Shown one piece after another: positions 51,743 through 60,364 of a DNA stretch of 64,000 nt. The stretch lies in NCBI RefSeq assembly GCF_900105655.1, contig NZ_LT629787.1, forward strand, positions 2,480,001 to 2,544,000. The letters are read 5' to 3'. The translations under genes were made by a program, and so were the position numbers. Numbering within the stretch: position 1 is the first letter of the stretch; each line of letters starts with the position of its first letter. A model generated the notes under the pieces. The model had not been told where the DNA came from. It did not search any database and saw only the letters and a program-made list of their open reading frames with translations. This DNA is from Halopseudomonas salegens. GTDB lineage: Bacteria > Pseudomonadota > Gammaproteobacteria > Pseudomonadales > Pseudomonadaceae.

Positions 51743-53065
51743 ATGGGAACTCGGAATCAAACCGCTCGCGCAACGAAACCGGTTTATATTATTGATGGTG
51801 CCCGCACCCCTTTTCTGAAGGCCCGCGGACGGCCAGGCCCCTTCACGCCGGTTGACCTGGCCGTGCAGTGCGGCCGGCCTTTATTGCTGCGCCAGCCCTT
51901 TTCAGCCGAGGCGTTTGATCAGGTCATCCTCGGCTGTGTCAACGTGATCTCGGAGGAAATGAACCCCGCACGTGTCGCCGCCTTGCGCCTCGGCATGGGC
52001 GAGCAGATGCCGGCGTTTACCGTGCAGATCAATTGTGGCTCGGGCATGCAATCGATCGACACGGCAAGCAAATATATTCGCGAAGGCAGCGCCGATCTGA
52101 TTCTGGCAGGCGGCACTGAGGCGCTGAGTCATTCCCCCCTACTATTGAGACAAGGGGCCGTCGAATGGCTGAGCGACCTGCAACAGGCCAAAAGCATGAC
52201 AGCCAAGGTGCAATCACTGGGTAAGTTCCAGCCGGGCATGCTCAAACCGGTCATTGGTATTGAGCGCGGCCTGACCGATCCGATCGTCGACCTGAACATG
52301 GGACAGACCGCCGAAGTGCTGGCCCATCTGTTTGGCATCACCCGGCAGCAAGCCGACGAATATGCGCTGGAGAGTCACCAGCGCCTGGCTCATGCCCAGG
52401 ACGAGGGCTGGCTGAATGATGAAGTGGTGCCGGCCATGTCCAGTGATGGCAAGCTGTACCCGGCCGATGACGGTGTGCGCAAGGACAATACCCTGGGCTC
52501 ACTGGCCAAGCTCAAGCCGGTCTTTGAACCGCCCCACGGGCAAGTGACCGCCGGCAACAGCTCACAGATTACCGACGGCGCCTCCTGGCTCATCCTCGCC
52601 TCGGAAAAGGCGGTGAAGGAACATGGCCTCAAGCCCATCGCAAGAATTGTCGACAGCCACTGGGCCGCGCTGGACCCCAAGATTATGGGTTTGGCCCCGG
52701 TGCTCGCAGTGACCGAGCTGCTCGAGCGACATCAGCAAACGAAAGACGATATCGATCTCTGGGAGATCAACGAAGCCTTTGCCGCGCAGGTGTTGAGCTG
52801 CCTGGCTGCCTGGGAGGATGCCGCCTTCTGTCGCGACGTGCTCGGCCTCGACCAGCCCTTCGGCAAGATTGACCGCGAACGCCTGAACGTCGACGGCGGC
52901 GCAATCAGTCTCGGGCACCCGGTCGGCACCAGCGGCAACCGCATCGTGCTGCACCTGGTAAACGCCATGCGCCGCAAGAAACTGCGGCGCGGAGTTGCTA
53001 CCGAATGTATTGGTGGCGGACAGGCCGGTGCCATGCTGATCGAAATGCTAGAGGAGACAAGCTGA
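51743..53065 (+). CDS. Acetyl-CoA acyltransferase (thiolase), FadI-like
   Basis: Thiolytic cleavage of 3-ketoacyl-CoA in beta-oxidation. It is 440 residues from ATG 51743, which follows AAGGAAAG; an in-frame TTG at 51722 is less likely. The nucleophilic Cys is in INCGSGMQSID near residue 95-105, the His-bearing INEAFAAQVLS near 340-350 and GGAISLGHPVGTSG near 385-398, and the second Cys in TECIGGGQAGAML near 415-427. It overlaps the fadJ-like start by one base (TGATG), so the two form a translationally coupled pair. Confidence 0.9.
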   Translation: MGTRNQTARATKPVYIIDGARTPFLKARGRPGPFTPVDLAVQCGRPLLLRQPFSAEAFDQVILGCVNVISEEMNPARVAALRLGMGEQMPAFTVQINCGSGMQSIDTASKYIREGSADLILAGGTEALSHSPLLLRQGAVEWLSDLQQAKSMTAKVQSLGKFQPGMLKPVIGIERGLTDPIVDLNMGQTAEVLAHLFGITRQQADEYALESHQRLAHAQDEGWLNDEVVPAMSSDGKLYPADDGVRKDNTLGSLAKLKPVFEPPHGQVTAGNSSQITDGASWLILASEKAVKEHGLKPIARIVDSHWAALDPKIMGLAPVLAVTELLERHQQTKDDIDLWEINEAFAAQVLSCLAAWEDAAFCRDVLGLDQPFGKIDRERLNVDGGAISLGHPVGTSGNRIVLHLVNAMRRKKLRRGVATECIGGGQAGAMLIEMLEETS

Positions 53066-55203
53066 TGACAGGCAATGTGTATTCCGCGCTGGCTCAGCGA
53101 GACCGCGAATTCGGCCCCTTCGAGCGCGCGCCGCAACAGACTGACGGCGAGAGGCGTAACTGGCACCTCAAGCGTGACGAACAGAATGTCGCCTGGCTGT
53201 TGATGGACAAGGCCGACACCAGCACCAACGTGCTGTCCGAAGATCTGTTGCGTGAACTGGACGGGGTGCTCGCCCAGCTGGAAAGTGACCTGCCAACAGC
53301 GCTGGTCATCCGCTCGGCCAAGGAAAACGGCTTCTGCATGGGCGCAGATATCAGCCAGTTCCGGGATCTTGATAACCAGGCCCAGGCGATAGAAAAGCTC
53401 AACGAGGCACACAAGGTTGTACAGCGACTGGCTGACCTTAAATGCCCGACCATCGCGGTGATCCATGGGGCGGCCCTGGGTGGCGGCCTGGAACTCGCGC
53501 TGTGTTGCGACTACCGATTGGCCGTGCACGGCGCCACCTTCGCTACCCCGGAAATCCAGCTGGGTCTGCATCCTGGCCTGGGCGCAACCGTTCGGCTGCC
53601 AGCCCTGATTGCCCCTGTCGAAGCAATGACCATGATGCTCACCGGCAAGAATGTACATGACGGCAAGGCCAAGTCGCTCGGCCTGATCGACCAACTGGTG
53701 GAAGAGCGCCATGTCGCTGCCGCCGTTGCCGCGGTTGTTAATGGTGATGTCGACAAATCCGCGCAGAGCATCTGGACCAGCAAGCCCTTCGAACACAGCC
53801 TGCCGCGCCAAATGGCCGCCAGGAAAATGCGTGCCCAGGCAGCCAGCAAGGCACCGCCAGAGCATTACCCTGCCCCGGAGGCACTGATTGCGCTGTGGGA
53901 AGAACATGCCGACGACCCGCAGAAAATGCTGCGCAAGGAAGTTGAATCCTTCGCCACGCTGTTGCAGACCAGCACCTCACAGAACCTGGTACGAGTGTTC
54001 TTTTTACGCGAGCAACTCAAGGCCCAGAGCAAGGTAGCCGAGGACGTCGACGACCTGCCGGAGCTGCGTCATATTCACGTGATTGGCGCAGGTGCCATGG
54101 GTGGCGATATAGCCGGCTGGTGCGCGCTGCAGGGCTTTCGTGTCAGCCTGTTCGACATGAAACCGGAGATGATCGCCAAAGCAGTCGGCAAGGTGGCCGG
54201 GTTATGCAACAGCAAGCACCTCTCTCCTGCCGAGACCCGTGATGTGCTCGACCGCTTGATTCCGGATCTGGCCAACGACGGCCTCAGCCGCGCAGACCTG
54301 GTGTTGGAGGCCGTACCGGAAGACCTCGAACTCAAGCACACCGTCTACGCGGAGGCCGAGCCGCGACTCAAGCCCGGCGCGATTCTCGCAACCAATACCT
54401 CCAGCATCCCACTGGAAAAACTACGGGAAAAGCTGCAATCCCCCGAGCGACTGGTCGGCATTCACTTCTTCAACCCGGCTGCCCAGATGCAACTGGTTGA
54501 AGTGGTCGCCCATGATCAGGCCAGCGCCAGCACCCTCGCCCAGGCCCGTCGCTTTGTCGGCCAGATTGAACGGTTGGCCGCACCGGTCGCCAGCGCGCCA
54601 GGCTTTCTGGTCAACCGCGCGCTGACGCCCTACCTGGTAGAAACCATCTGCCTGCTCGATGAAGGCGTAGCCGCCGAAGCCATTGATAAAGTCGCGCTGG
54701 ATTTCGGCATGCCCATGGGCCCGGTCGAGTTGGCCGATCAGGTTGGTCTGGACATTTGCCTGAGTGTTGCCGATATGTTGCGTGAGCGTCTGGATACCGA
54801 ACAGCCGGCAACACCGGACTGGCTGCGCAACAAGGTCGACGATGGCGAGCTGGGCAGCAAATCAGGTAAAGGCCTGTACACCTGGAAAGATGGCAAACCG
54901 CAGAAGCGTGACAAGGTCGAGCCGGCACCTGAAGACACCCTGGACCGGCTCATTCTGCCCATGCTGAATGCCTGCCAGGCCTGTTTGCGCGAGCAGGTCA
55001 TCGAAGACAGCGACCTGCTGGATGGCGCCATGATCTTTGCCACCGGCTTTGCGCCCTTTCGTGGCGGCCCCATGCACTATGCCCGCGAGCGGGGCTATGA
55101 GGAAATCGCAACTCGCCTCAATGGCCTCAAAGACCGGCATGGTGATCGCTTCACTCCGGACTCAGGCTGGAACGCCGAGGAAAAGCCACACCAGCAACCG
55201 TGA
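53065..55203 (+). CDS. 3-hydroxyacyl-CoA dehydrogenase / enoyl-CoA hydratase, FadJ-like
   Basis: Multifunctional beta-oxidation enzyme of 712 residues. The crotonase domain has KENGFCMGADISQF near residue 87-100 (oxyanion hole) and HGAALGGGLELALCCDYRLA near 133-152. The dehydrogenase domain starts HVIGAGAMGGDIAGW near 337-351 and has TNTSSIPLEKL near 443-453 and GIHFFNPAAQMQLVEVV near 465-481. The C-terminal 3HCDH domains follow. A GAGGAG site inside the thiolase gene serves it. It converges with the putative export operon 50 bases on. Confidence 0.93.
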   Translation: MTGNVYSALAQRDREFGPFERAPQQTDGERRNWHLKRDEQNVAWLLMDKADTSTNVLSEDLLRELDGVLAQLESDLPTALVIRSAKENGFCMGADISQFRDLDNQAQAIEKLNEAHKVVQRLADLKCPTIAVIHGAALGGGLELALCCDYRLAVHGATFATPEIQLGLHPGLGATVRLPALIAPVEAMTMMLTGKNVHDGKAKSLGLIDQLVEERHVAAAVAAVVNGDVDKSAQSIWTSKPFEHSLPRQMAARKMRAQAASKAPPEHYPAPEALIALWEEHADDPQKMLRKEVESFATLLQTSTSQNLVRVFFLREQLKAQSKVAEDVDDLPELRHIHVIGAGAMGGDIAGWCALQGFRVSLFDMKPEMIAKAVGKVAGLCNSKHLSPAETRDVLDRLIPDLANDGLSRADLVLEAVPEDLELKHTVYAEAEPRLKPGAILATNTSSIPLEKLREKLQSPERLVGIHFFNPAAQMQLVEVVAHDQASASTLAQARRFVGQIERLAAPVASAPGFLVNRALTPYLVETICLLDEGVAAEAIDKVALDFGMPMGPVELADQVGLDICLSVADMLRERLDTEQPATPDWLRNKVDDGELGSKSGKGLYTWKDGKPQKRDKVEPAPEDTLDRLILPMLNACQACLREQVIEDSDLLDGAMIFATGFAPFRGGPMHYARERGYEEIATRLNGLKDRHGDRFTPDSGWNAEEKPHQQP

Positions 55204-55253
55204 CTGCCTCGTTTCACACCCTGCAACGAGTGGAGCGGTTACGCCAGGGTAGA

Positions 55254-56285
55254 TTACCTGGATAACTGCTGCCACCACCGTTCCAGCTGATTCGGGAAAC
55301 GTGCAGTCAATGGCAGGTTATCCAGCTGCCATTGGGGCGGCAACGGCTCAACCGGTTGTACCTTCACCAACAAACCAAGATCAGTACCGCCGAAGGGTGA
55401 GCGAATATCGGGGGGCAAACGACTGACCTGTTGAGCCGTATCGATAACCCGGGCATCCAGCCACTGCTTGTCTGGCAGTTGCAGCGCCAAAGGTTGACCG
55501 GGGTAAGCGAGGTCGCGATGACGGGGATCGAGGAATACATGTATCTCGGTGGTCTCTGATGAGGAAACTTGCAACAGCAAGGTACCAGGTCCAACACTTT
55601 CCCCTTCACTGACCTCGACAGTCTGAACGCGTCCATCAACTGCGGCAGTCACCTGCAACTGCTGCAGACGCTGCTCGATCGCAGCCAGCTCGTAGACCGA
55701 GCGTCGAGACTGAATCTGCTGTTCGGCCAATGGCTCCGTACTGCGCTGTAGCGCAGCCACCGCAGCCTGCCGGTCGTTAAGCGTATCTTCAGCCTGCTGT
55801 AGCTCACCTCGGGTTGCAGCGCCCAGGGACACAAGGCGCTGTAACTCTGAAACCCGTGACTGTGCTCGTGCAACCTGCTGTTGCAAAGCTCGTTGCTGCT
55901 GCTCAAGCGGTGCACCACCTGTCGACCGGGTTGGGGTAGTAGCATCAAGTGCTTGTCGCTGCGACAAGAGCGCAGGATTCTCCAGGGTAACCAGTTGGGC
56001 ACCCGCGCTTATCTGCTGGCCGGGAATAACATGCAGCTGCGTTACCACTCCGCTTTCCAGTGCGCGCACATCCTGAAGCAGCTGAACAGTGCGGGCCGGT
56101 ACTTCAAGCAGCACCAGACCACTGGCCAGCTTGAACAGAAACCACAAAAAAGGACTGGCAACGATCAACAGTATCAGATACCACCGCAGGCGGTAGGCCG
56201 CGCGTTTTCCCGGTGCATACATGACCTTGAGTCCACCATCGACTGTCGGATTCTGCTCTTTCTGGCTGGAAAATCGAACTTTCAT
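55254..56285 (-). CDS. HlyD-like membrane-fusion protein of the putative polysaccharide operon
   Basis: A 343-residue periplasmic adaptor. A short cytoplasmic head precedes one membrane helix near residues 34-55 (LRWYLILLIVASPFLWFLF). The first half of the barrel-sandwich follows (VTQLHVIPGQQISAGAQLV, about 84-102), then a coiled-coil hairpin of about 80 residues rich in Gln and Arg, the second half (TAAVDGRVQTVEVSEGESVG, about 213-232) and a beta-barrel. The start overlaps the TolC-like stop as ATGA. No ABC or RND pump is nearby, so it most likely bridges the inner-membrane glycosyltransferase to the TolC-like channel, as Alg44 does for alginate. It is the last gene of the operon. Confidence 0.8.
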   Translation of the reverse strand: MKVRFSSQKEQNPTVDGGLKVMYAPGKRAAYRLRWYLILLIVASPFLWFLFKLASGLVLLEVPARTVQLLQDVRALESGVVTQLHVIPGQQISAGAQLVTLENPALLSQRQALDATTPTRSTGGAPLEQQQRALQQQVARAQSRVSELQRLVSLGAATRGELQQAEDTLNDRQAAVAALQRSTEPLAEQQIQSRRSVYELAAIEQRLQQLQVTAAVDGRVQTVEVSEGESVGPGTLLLQVSSSETTEIHVFLDPRHRDLAYPGQPLALQLPDKQWLDARVIDTAQQVSRLPPDIRSPFGGTDLGLLVKVQPVEPLPPQWQLDNLPLTARFPNQLERWWQQLSR

Positions 56286-58393
56286 GGCACCTGGCTTCCT
56301 GCTTCGATGATGTTGAGATAGTGCTGCCAGTCTTGCCAGGCCAGACCGGCAAGATCGTGCTTGCCGAGTTGCCTGCGCAAACGCGCATTGAGGGCTTCAA
56401 GCTCGCCATGAGATGAACCCTGCCAACTGTTCTCTTGCGGCAGTGTGGACTCGACACTTTGCGCGAGGCTGACCTTCAGCTCTGGCCAGGCGTCCGCAAT
56501 TGCTGCAGTGCGTTCTATGACCGAGCTCTCGGCAGTGCTGTAAAGCATGATGGTGACTGCATCGATATCCAGATCTGGCAGTGCGCAGGGAATACAGTGT
56601 CCGGATCCTCGGGCGGTTGGAGCAAACCAGCGATGATGGCCGACCAGCGTAACCGGCCAGGGGCTGACGTTGCTGACAGCCTCGAGGGTCTGTAACCAGT
56701 CGACCAGCCGCGTGTCCGGCACCGGCCAACCCAGTTGCTCGACTTCGAGATCGAGATGCAGGTGGTCAAAGGGCAGAGCCGCAAATCTGTCGATCAACTG
56801 CAGCAGGTCGGCGCGATTCTCGGCTGATATCCAGGCAGGATCACCAAGCAGGAGATCGACAATGAAGCCGTGTTGCCGCAGCTGTCGAATCAGTTGCTCG
56901 ATGTTCGGCGACAGCTGTTCAAGCCGCGCTACCTGTTCAGCATCGAACCCCAGATAAACATGATTGAATCCCGCCGACGTCAGTGCGTTGATCTGTTGTT
57001 CGCGGTGTCGTTTATCCAACAACAAGGTACTGTTCCAGATGTAGGCAGACTGCCTCCAGCCAGGTTCCTGATGCGATGCCGGTGCGGGCCTGTCAGCCTT
57101 TGCAGACCATTCCACCTGTTTTGTGGAAAGCAGAGGTAGCTGTTGCTCGGCCAGTGTCTCCAGCTCGGCCAGCAAACTCCAGGCTGCATGCCAGTCATTG
57201 ATCAACTCGAGGCCGATGTCCGCCTGCTCAAGGCGGGCCATTCGCAACCCCATGAATTCGCTGGCATTGTTGATGCGCTGACGCTCTTGCTGCTCCAGTA
57301 TCAGCTGCCTTGTGTAGTCGAGCTGTAGCTGACGCAGCGCAATACTGTCGAGTTGTTGGCGATATTGTTGCAATGTCAGCTCAAGCGTTTGAGCGAGGGA
57401 TTGCCTGGCATCAAGATAGCGCTGGTGGGCTGCCCTCTGCTGAGCAGCAGCTGGTGTTTCTCGGCTATCAGCAATACCAGTCAGCGGGGTTTCGAACGTA
57501 ATTGCGGCCACCAGCCCGCTACCGCTGCCACCAATATCCGTACGGCGATCATAACTCTGCGCCAGGCTGAAGCTGGCATCAACCCGATCAGACCAACGTT
57601 CCCGGGTCAGAGGCTGCAACCCCTGTTGTTCTGCCTGGTGAACCTGCAACGCCGGATGTTCTTCCAGCAAGGGCAGCCATTGCTGCAGCGGGGCTGGCTC
57701 CAGCGGTAGCGCTTCGACCTGAGCCTTGGTGTCAGCAGCAAGGGGCTTGCCGTGAAGATAGCCTAGCCTTTGCTCAAGCTGTGCCATGCGCTGTTGCAGG
57801 TTGCCGCAGGGGAGCATCAGGCTGCGCCAGCGCTGCTGGGTCCATAACTCCTCGGACAGCCTGAGCTCCTTGTGCATGACCCGTGTTGCCACACGGTCGT
57901 GTTCATCGCGCGCTTTTATCCGCTGCCTGGCGCACCAGTCATCCAGTGCCTGTTGTTGCCACCAGTCTATGTAGGTCTGACGCAACAGCATGCGTTGTTC
58001 AGCGCGACTGAGCTCCGTCATCTGTTGGGCCTGGGCCAGTGATACTCGGGCATCGGTCACCGAGGCCTTGCGTGCCTGCATGCTGCCAAGCAAGGGATAA
58101 CGTAGCCCCAGTTGTGCACCATAACCCTCAAACTCCTGAATGCCTGTCGTTTCCACCTCCCGGAAACGACCACTGTCGACGCCACCAAACAGGCTCCAGC
58201 CCGCTGTCGCCCGGCGCTGTTGCAGCTCCGCATCGATGCGTTGCTCTTCATGCTGGCTGGCCAGAGTGGCAGGGGTGTCGTGCATACCATCAAGCAGTGA
58301 CTGCAGGCTTACAGCCATTAGCTGCTGTGGTGACAGCGCTATCGCAATCAAAACGCTGCCAAGCAGCAATTGCATTGATGGTCTGCCACCCAT
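56282..58393 (-). CDS. TolC-like outer-membrane protein fused to a (beta/alpha)8 glycosidase-like domain
   Basis: A 703-residue two-part protein. Residues 1-27 are a signal peptide. Residues about 28-430 form a TolC-type outer-membrane factor with two repeats, each opening with beta strands (GAQLGLRYPLLG; LVAAITFETPLTG) and followed by long helices. Residues 450-703 show eight strand-like segments in order: AYIWN, HVYLGFD, FIVDLLLGD, HLHLDLEVE, PVTLVGHH, AVTIMLYS, KVSLAQS and LAGLAWQDW. The acidic strand-4 pair D548/E550 and the ends of strands 6 and 8 resemble GH18-like TIM barrels. The length is well above the usual 450 for TolC. The hydrolase activity is inferred. It lies between the glycosyltransferase and the HlyD protein. 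Confidence 0.75.
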   Translation of the reverse strand: MGGRPSMQLLLGSVLIAIALSPQQLMAVSLQSLLDGMHDTPATLASQHEEQRIDAELQQRRATAGWSLFGGVDSGRFREVETTGIQEFEGYGAQLGLRYPLLGSMQARKASVTDARVSLAQAQQMTELSRAEQRMLLRQTYIDWWQQQALDDWCARQRIKARDEHDRVATRVMHKELRLSEELWTQQRWRSLMLPCGNLQQRMAQLEQRLGYLHGKPLAADTKAQVEALPLEPAPLQQWLPLLEEHPALQVHQAEQQGLQPLTRERWSDRVDASFSLAQSYDRRTDIGGSGSGLVAAITFETPLTGIADSRETPAAAQQRAAHQRYLDARQSLAQTLELTLQQYRQQLDSIALRQLQLDYTRQLILEQQERQRINNASEFMGLRMARLEQADIGLELINDWHAAWSLLAELETLAEQQLPLLSTKQVEWSAKADRPAPASHQEPGWRQSAYIWNSTLLLDKRHREQQINALTSAGFNHVYLGFDAEQVARLEQLSPNIEQLIRQLRQHGFIVDLLLGDPAWISAENRADLLQLIDRFAALPFDHLHLDLEVEQLGWPVPDTRLVDWLQTLEAVSNVSPWPVTLVGHHRWFAPTARGSGHCIPCALPDLDIDAVTIMLYSTAESSVIERTAAIADAWPELKVSLAQSVESTLPQENSWQGSSHGELEALNARLRRQLGKHDLAGLAWQDWQHYLNIIEAGSQVP

Positions 58394-58394
58394 A

Positions 58395-59726
58395 TCAGAA
58401 CCTCTTGCCTTTTTTCAGCACCCACCAGGGCGCCATGCTGGTTTCCTCATGCCCGCGCCGCAGGACCTCATTCATTGTGCAGACCACACCCCAACAACGC
58501 AGCCCGAACATGAAAACCGGGAACAGCGGAACCACAGCCAGCAACCTCAAGTCGTCACGTGGACGTTCCGACACCAGTAACAAGCCCAACACATAAAGGC
58601 AAAGGGTCACAGCCAGGTAGACCAGATAAACCAGTGTGGTCAAAATCAGCAATGTCTGCACAGGAAGCAGCACCAGTGCCGCAAGCGTGTAGCCGACAAT
58701 CATGAAGGGCAGTACCAGTTGAAAGAAGAAACCGGTGATCAAGGTCATCAGAAAATTGGGCCAGCCGAGCAGTCGGGGAGTCATGCTGTGGGAATGCTTG
58801 CGGATGTACAAGAAAAACAGATCGCCATCCCAGCGCAGTCGTTGCATGAGAAATTGGCGCAGGGTCACGGGTGCATCCGTATGCCCGACAGCCGCCGGTT
58901 CAAAAGGAATACGCAGAGGATGCCGGGCAAAATAACCCTTGATGCGCAAGGTAATATCCAGATCCTCCGCAGAATGCGTATCCCACCCCCCTATATGCAG
59001 CAGAAACTCACGCCGGAAAGCACCAAAGGCACCAGAGATGTTGTTGACGGTATTCCATTCTGACAGGCCTGTTTTGCTGACATGAATCGACAGGAAATAC
59101 TCCAGCGCCTGAATCCGCGTAATCAGTGATGCGCGCATATTGCGCACCCGCAGGCTTCCGGCAACGGCAGGTACTCCGGGGTCGACGAAATGTCGGGTAA
59201 TGCTGCTGACCATGGTGTTGTCAAAGGAGGTGTCACCGTCCAGCGCCAACACTATATCGCCCGTTGCCTGTTGCAGGCCGGCATTCAATGAAGAGACTCG
59301 CCCCCCACGCTGCCACTTGGCAATCGGCTTCAGATGTCGACGGGGATGGATGCCGGAGTCAATCCGGTAGTCGCGAATGACTTGCAGTGTTTCCTGATTG
59401 ACCGCAGCCCCATCGATGACGGGTATCAGCTCAATATCACCGGGATAGACCTGTTCGCAAAGCGTTTCCAGCGTCTTAAGTACATCTCGGCCCTCGCTGT
59501 AGCAGGTGATGATGCATGACACTGTGGGTGCATAGTTTGCCGCAGCAGGAATAGTCGACATTTTACGCGAATACCAGCGCACCACCCCCGCAGCGATCAG
59601 CAGGTTCATCGGCAATTCGATCAGCAGAAAAAACGGGAACAGCAACAACAGCAGCCTGGTGACGCCATCGGCACTGGCCACCATGCTGATGATTTCATGT
59701 AATGTCAGTATCGGGGTTTCCACCAT
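58395..59726 (-). CDS. Membrane glycosyltransferase family 2 (BcsA/PgaC-like)
   Basis: A 443-residue processive-type synthase. N-terminal helices occupy about residues 22-48. The GT2 domain has VSCIITCYSEGRDVLKTLE near 69-87, VIDGAAV near 103-109, the DGD metal motif in VLALDGDTSF near 159-168, the catalytic ED in HSAEDLDITL near 251-260 and the acceptor motif QRLRW near 295-299. Four or five C-terminal helices follow. The polymer is unknown; the similarity is to cellulose and poly-N-acetylglucosamine synthases. The start is ATG 59726 or the preceding TTG; the upstream stop overlaps it (TGATG). Confidence 0.85.
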   Translation of the reverse strand: MVETPILTLHEIISMVASADGVTRLLLLLFPFFLLIELPMNLLIAAGVVRWYSRKMSTIPAAANYAPTVSCIITCYSEGRDVLKTLETLCEQVYPGDIELIPVIDGAAVNQETLQVIRDYRIDSGIHPRRHLKPIAKWQRGGRVSSLNAGLQQATGDIVLALDGDTSFDNTMVSSITRHFVDPGVPAVAGSLRVRNMRASLITRIQALEYFLSIHVSKTGLSEWNTVNNISGAFGAFRREFLLHIGGWDTHSAEDLDITLRIKGYFARHPLRIPFEPAAVGHTDAPVTLRQFLMQRLRWDGDLFFLYIRKHSHSMTPRLLGWPNFLMTLITGFFFQLVLPFMIVGYTLAALVLLPVQTLLILTTLVYLVYLAVTLCLYVLGLLLVSERPRDDLRLLAVVPLFPVFMFGLRCWGVVCTMNEVLRRGHEETSMAPWWVLKKGKRF

Positions 59727-60364
59727 CAACCCATCTCACCCGCCAAGCGTCCAATCAGCAGCGGTGCATCCTCTTCAGCCAGCAAATCATGTGGCAGAGT
59801 GAGGGCTGACGCCTGTACATCGGGAGCACTGTCCCGGATCGCCAACAGGCTGGTGAAGTCGGACAGGCGCCTGGACAGCACATCGACGCCGTTACGGTCA
59901 GTATGTGGCAACAACAACCAGAGCAGATTCTCGCTTGAACGACTGCATCGATCGGTATCCCTGATCGCATCCTTGATACGCTCAATCAACTCATCCATGC
60001 TGGCTTGCCCTTCCGGTGTACTCAGCAGTTGTTCAAGATTGCTGAATCTAAGGGCAAGCAAGGAGCAGGGAGGGGTATCTGGATAACGACGCAATTGCTG
60101 TATCTGCCAGTCAAGCAAATTCTGGAAAGCGTTCTGGCTGATCAGGTTGAGACGCCCGAAGAACTCGTTGCTGCCGCTTTCGGAAAAGCCCTGGCGACAA
60201 CGTAGCCGGGCATTTTCCGTCAGGTGGTAATGCCTGATTTCACGGACTCGCAGAGCATCCGGTTGCTGCTGATGGTCACAATCAAGGCAGCGCGCCTGGA
60301 CGTCCGCATCGATAAAGAAGCTATGACAAACGCGACAACTCAGATTTTCCAGGGGGTCGGTCAT
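59726..60364 (-). CDS. Zinc ribbon plus degenerate GGDEF domain (3' half of a frameshifted gene)
   Basis: A 212-residue open frame beginning MTDPLENLSCRVC. It opens with a zinc ribbon (C10, C13, C26, C29). From about residue 95 it follows a GGDEF-fold pattern (LLALRFSNLEQLL..., RDTDRCSR, LLWLLLPHTDRNGVDVLSRRL), but the signature is replaced by SSENL at 143-147, so cyclase activity is not expected. The ATG at 60364 has no ribosome site and lies within the upstream frame. Dropping one C from the C5 run joins DYDRP of the upstream protein to LENLSC here, recreating a continuous TackOD1-type protein. I therefore treat this as half of one gene. Confidence 0.65.
   Translation of the reverse strand: MTDPLENLSCRVCHSFFIDADVQARCLDCDHQQQPDALRVREIRHYHLTENARLRCRQGFSESGSNEFFGRLNLISQNAFQNLLDWQIQQLRRYPDTPPCSLLALRFSNLEQLLSTPEGQASMDELIERIKDAIRDTDRCSRSSENLLWLLLPHTDRNGVDVLSRRLSDFTSLLAIRDSAPDVQASALTLPHDLLAEEDAPLLIGRLAGEMG

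Noticed and set aside
60321..60364. The two TackOD1-region ORFs as two ordinary overlapping genes
   Set aside because: The downstream start lacks a ribosome site, and the upstream C-terminus loses family similarity exactly at the C5 run. A single frameshifted gene explains both better.
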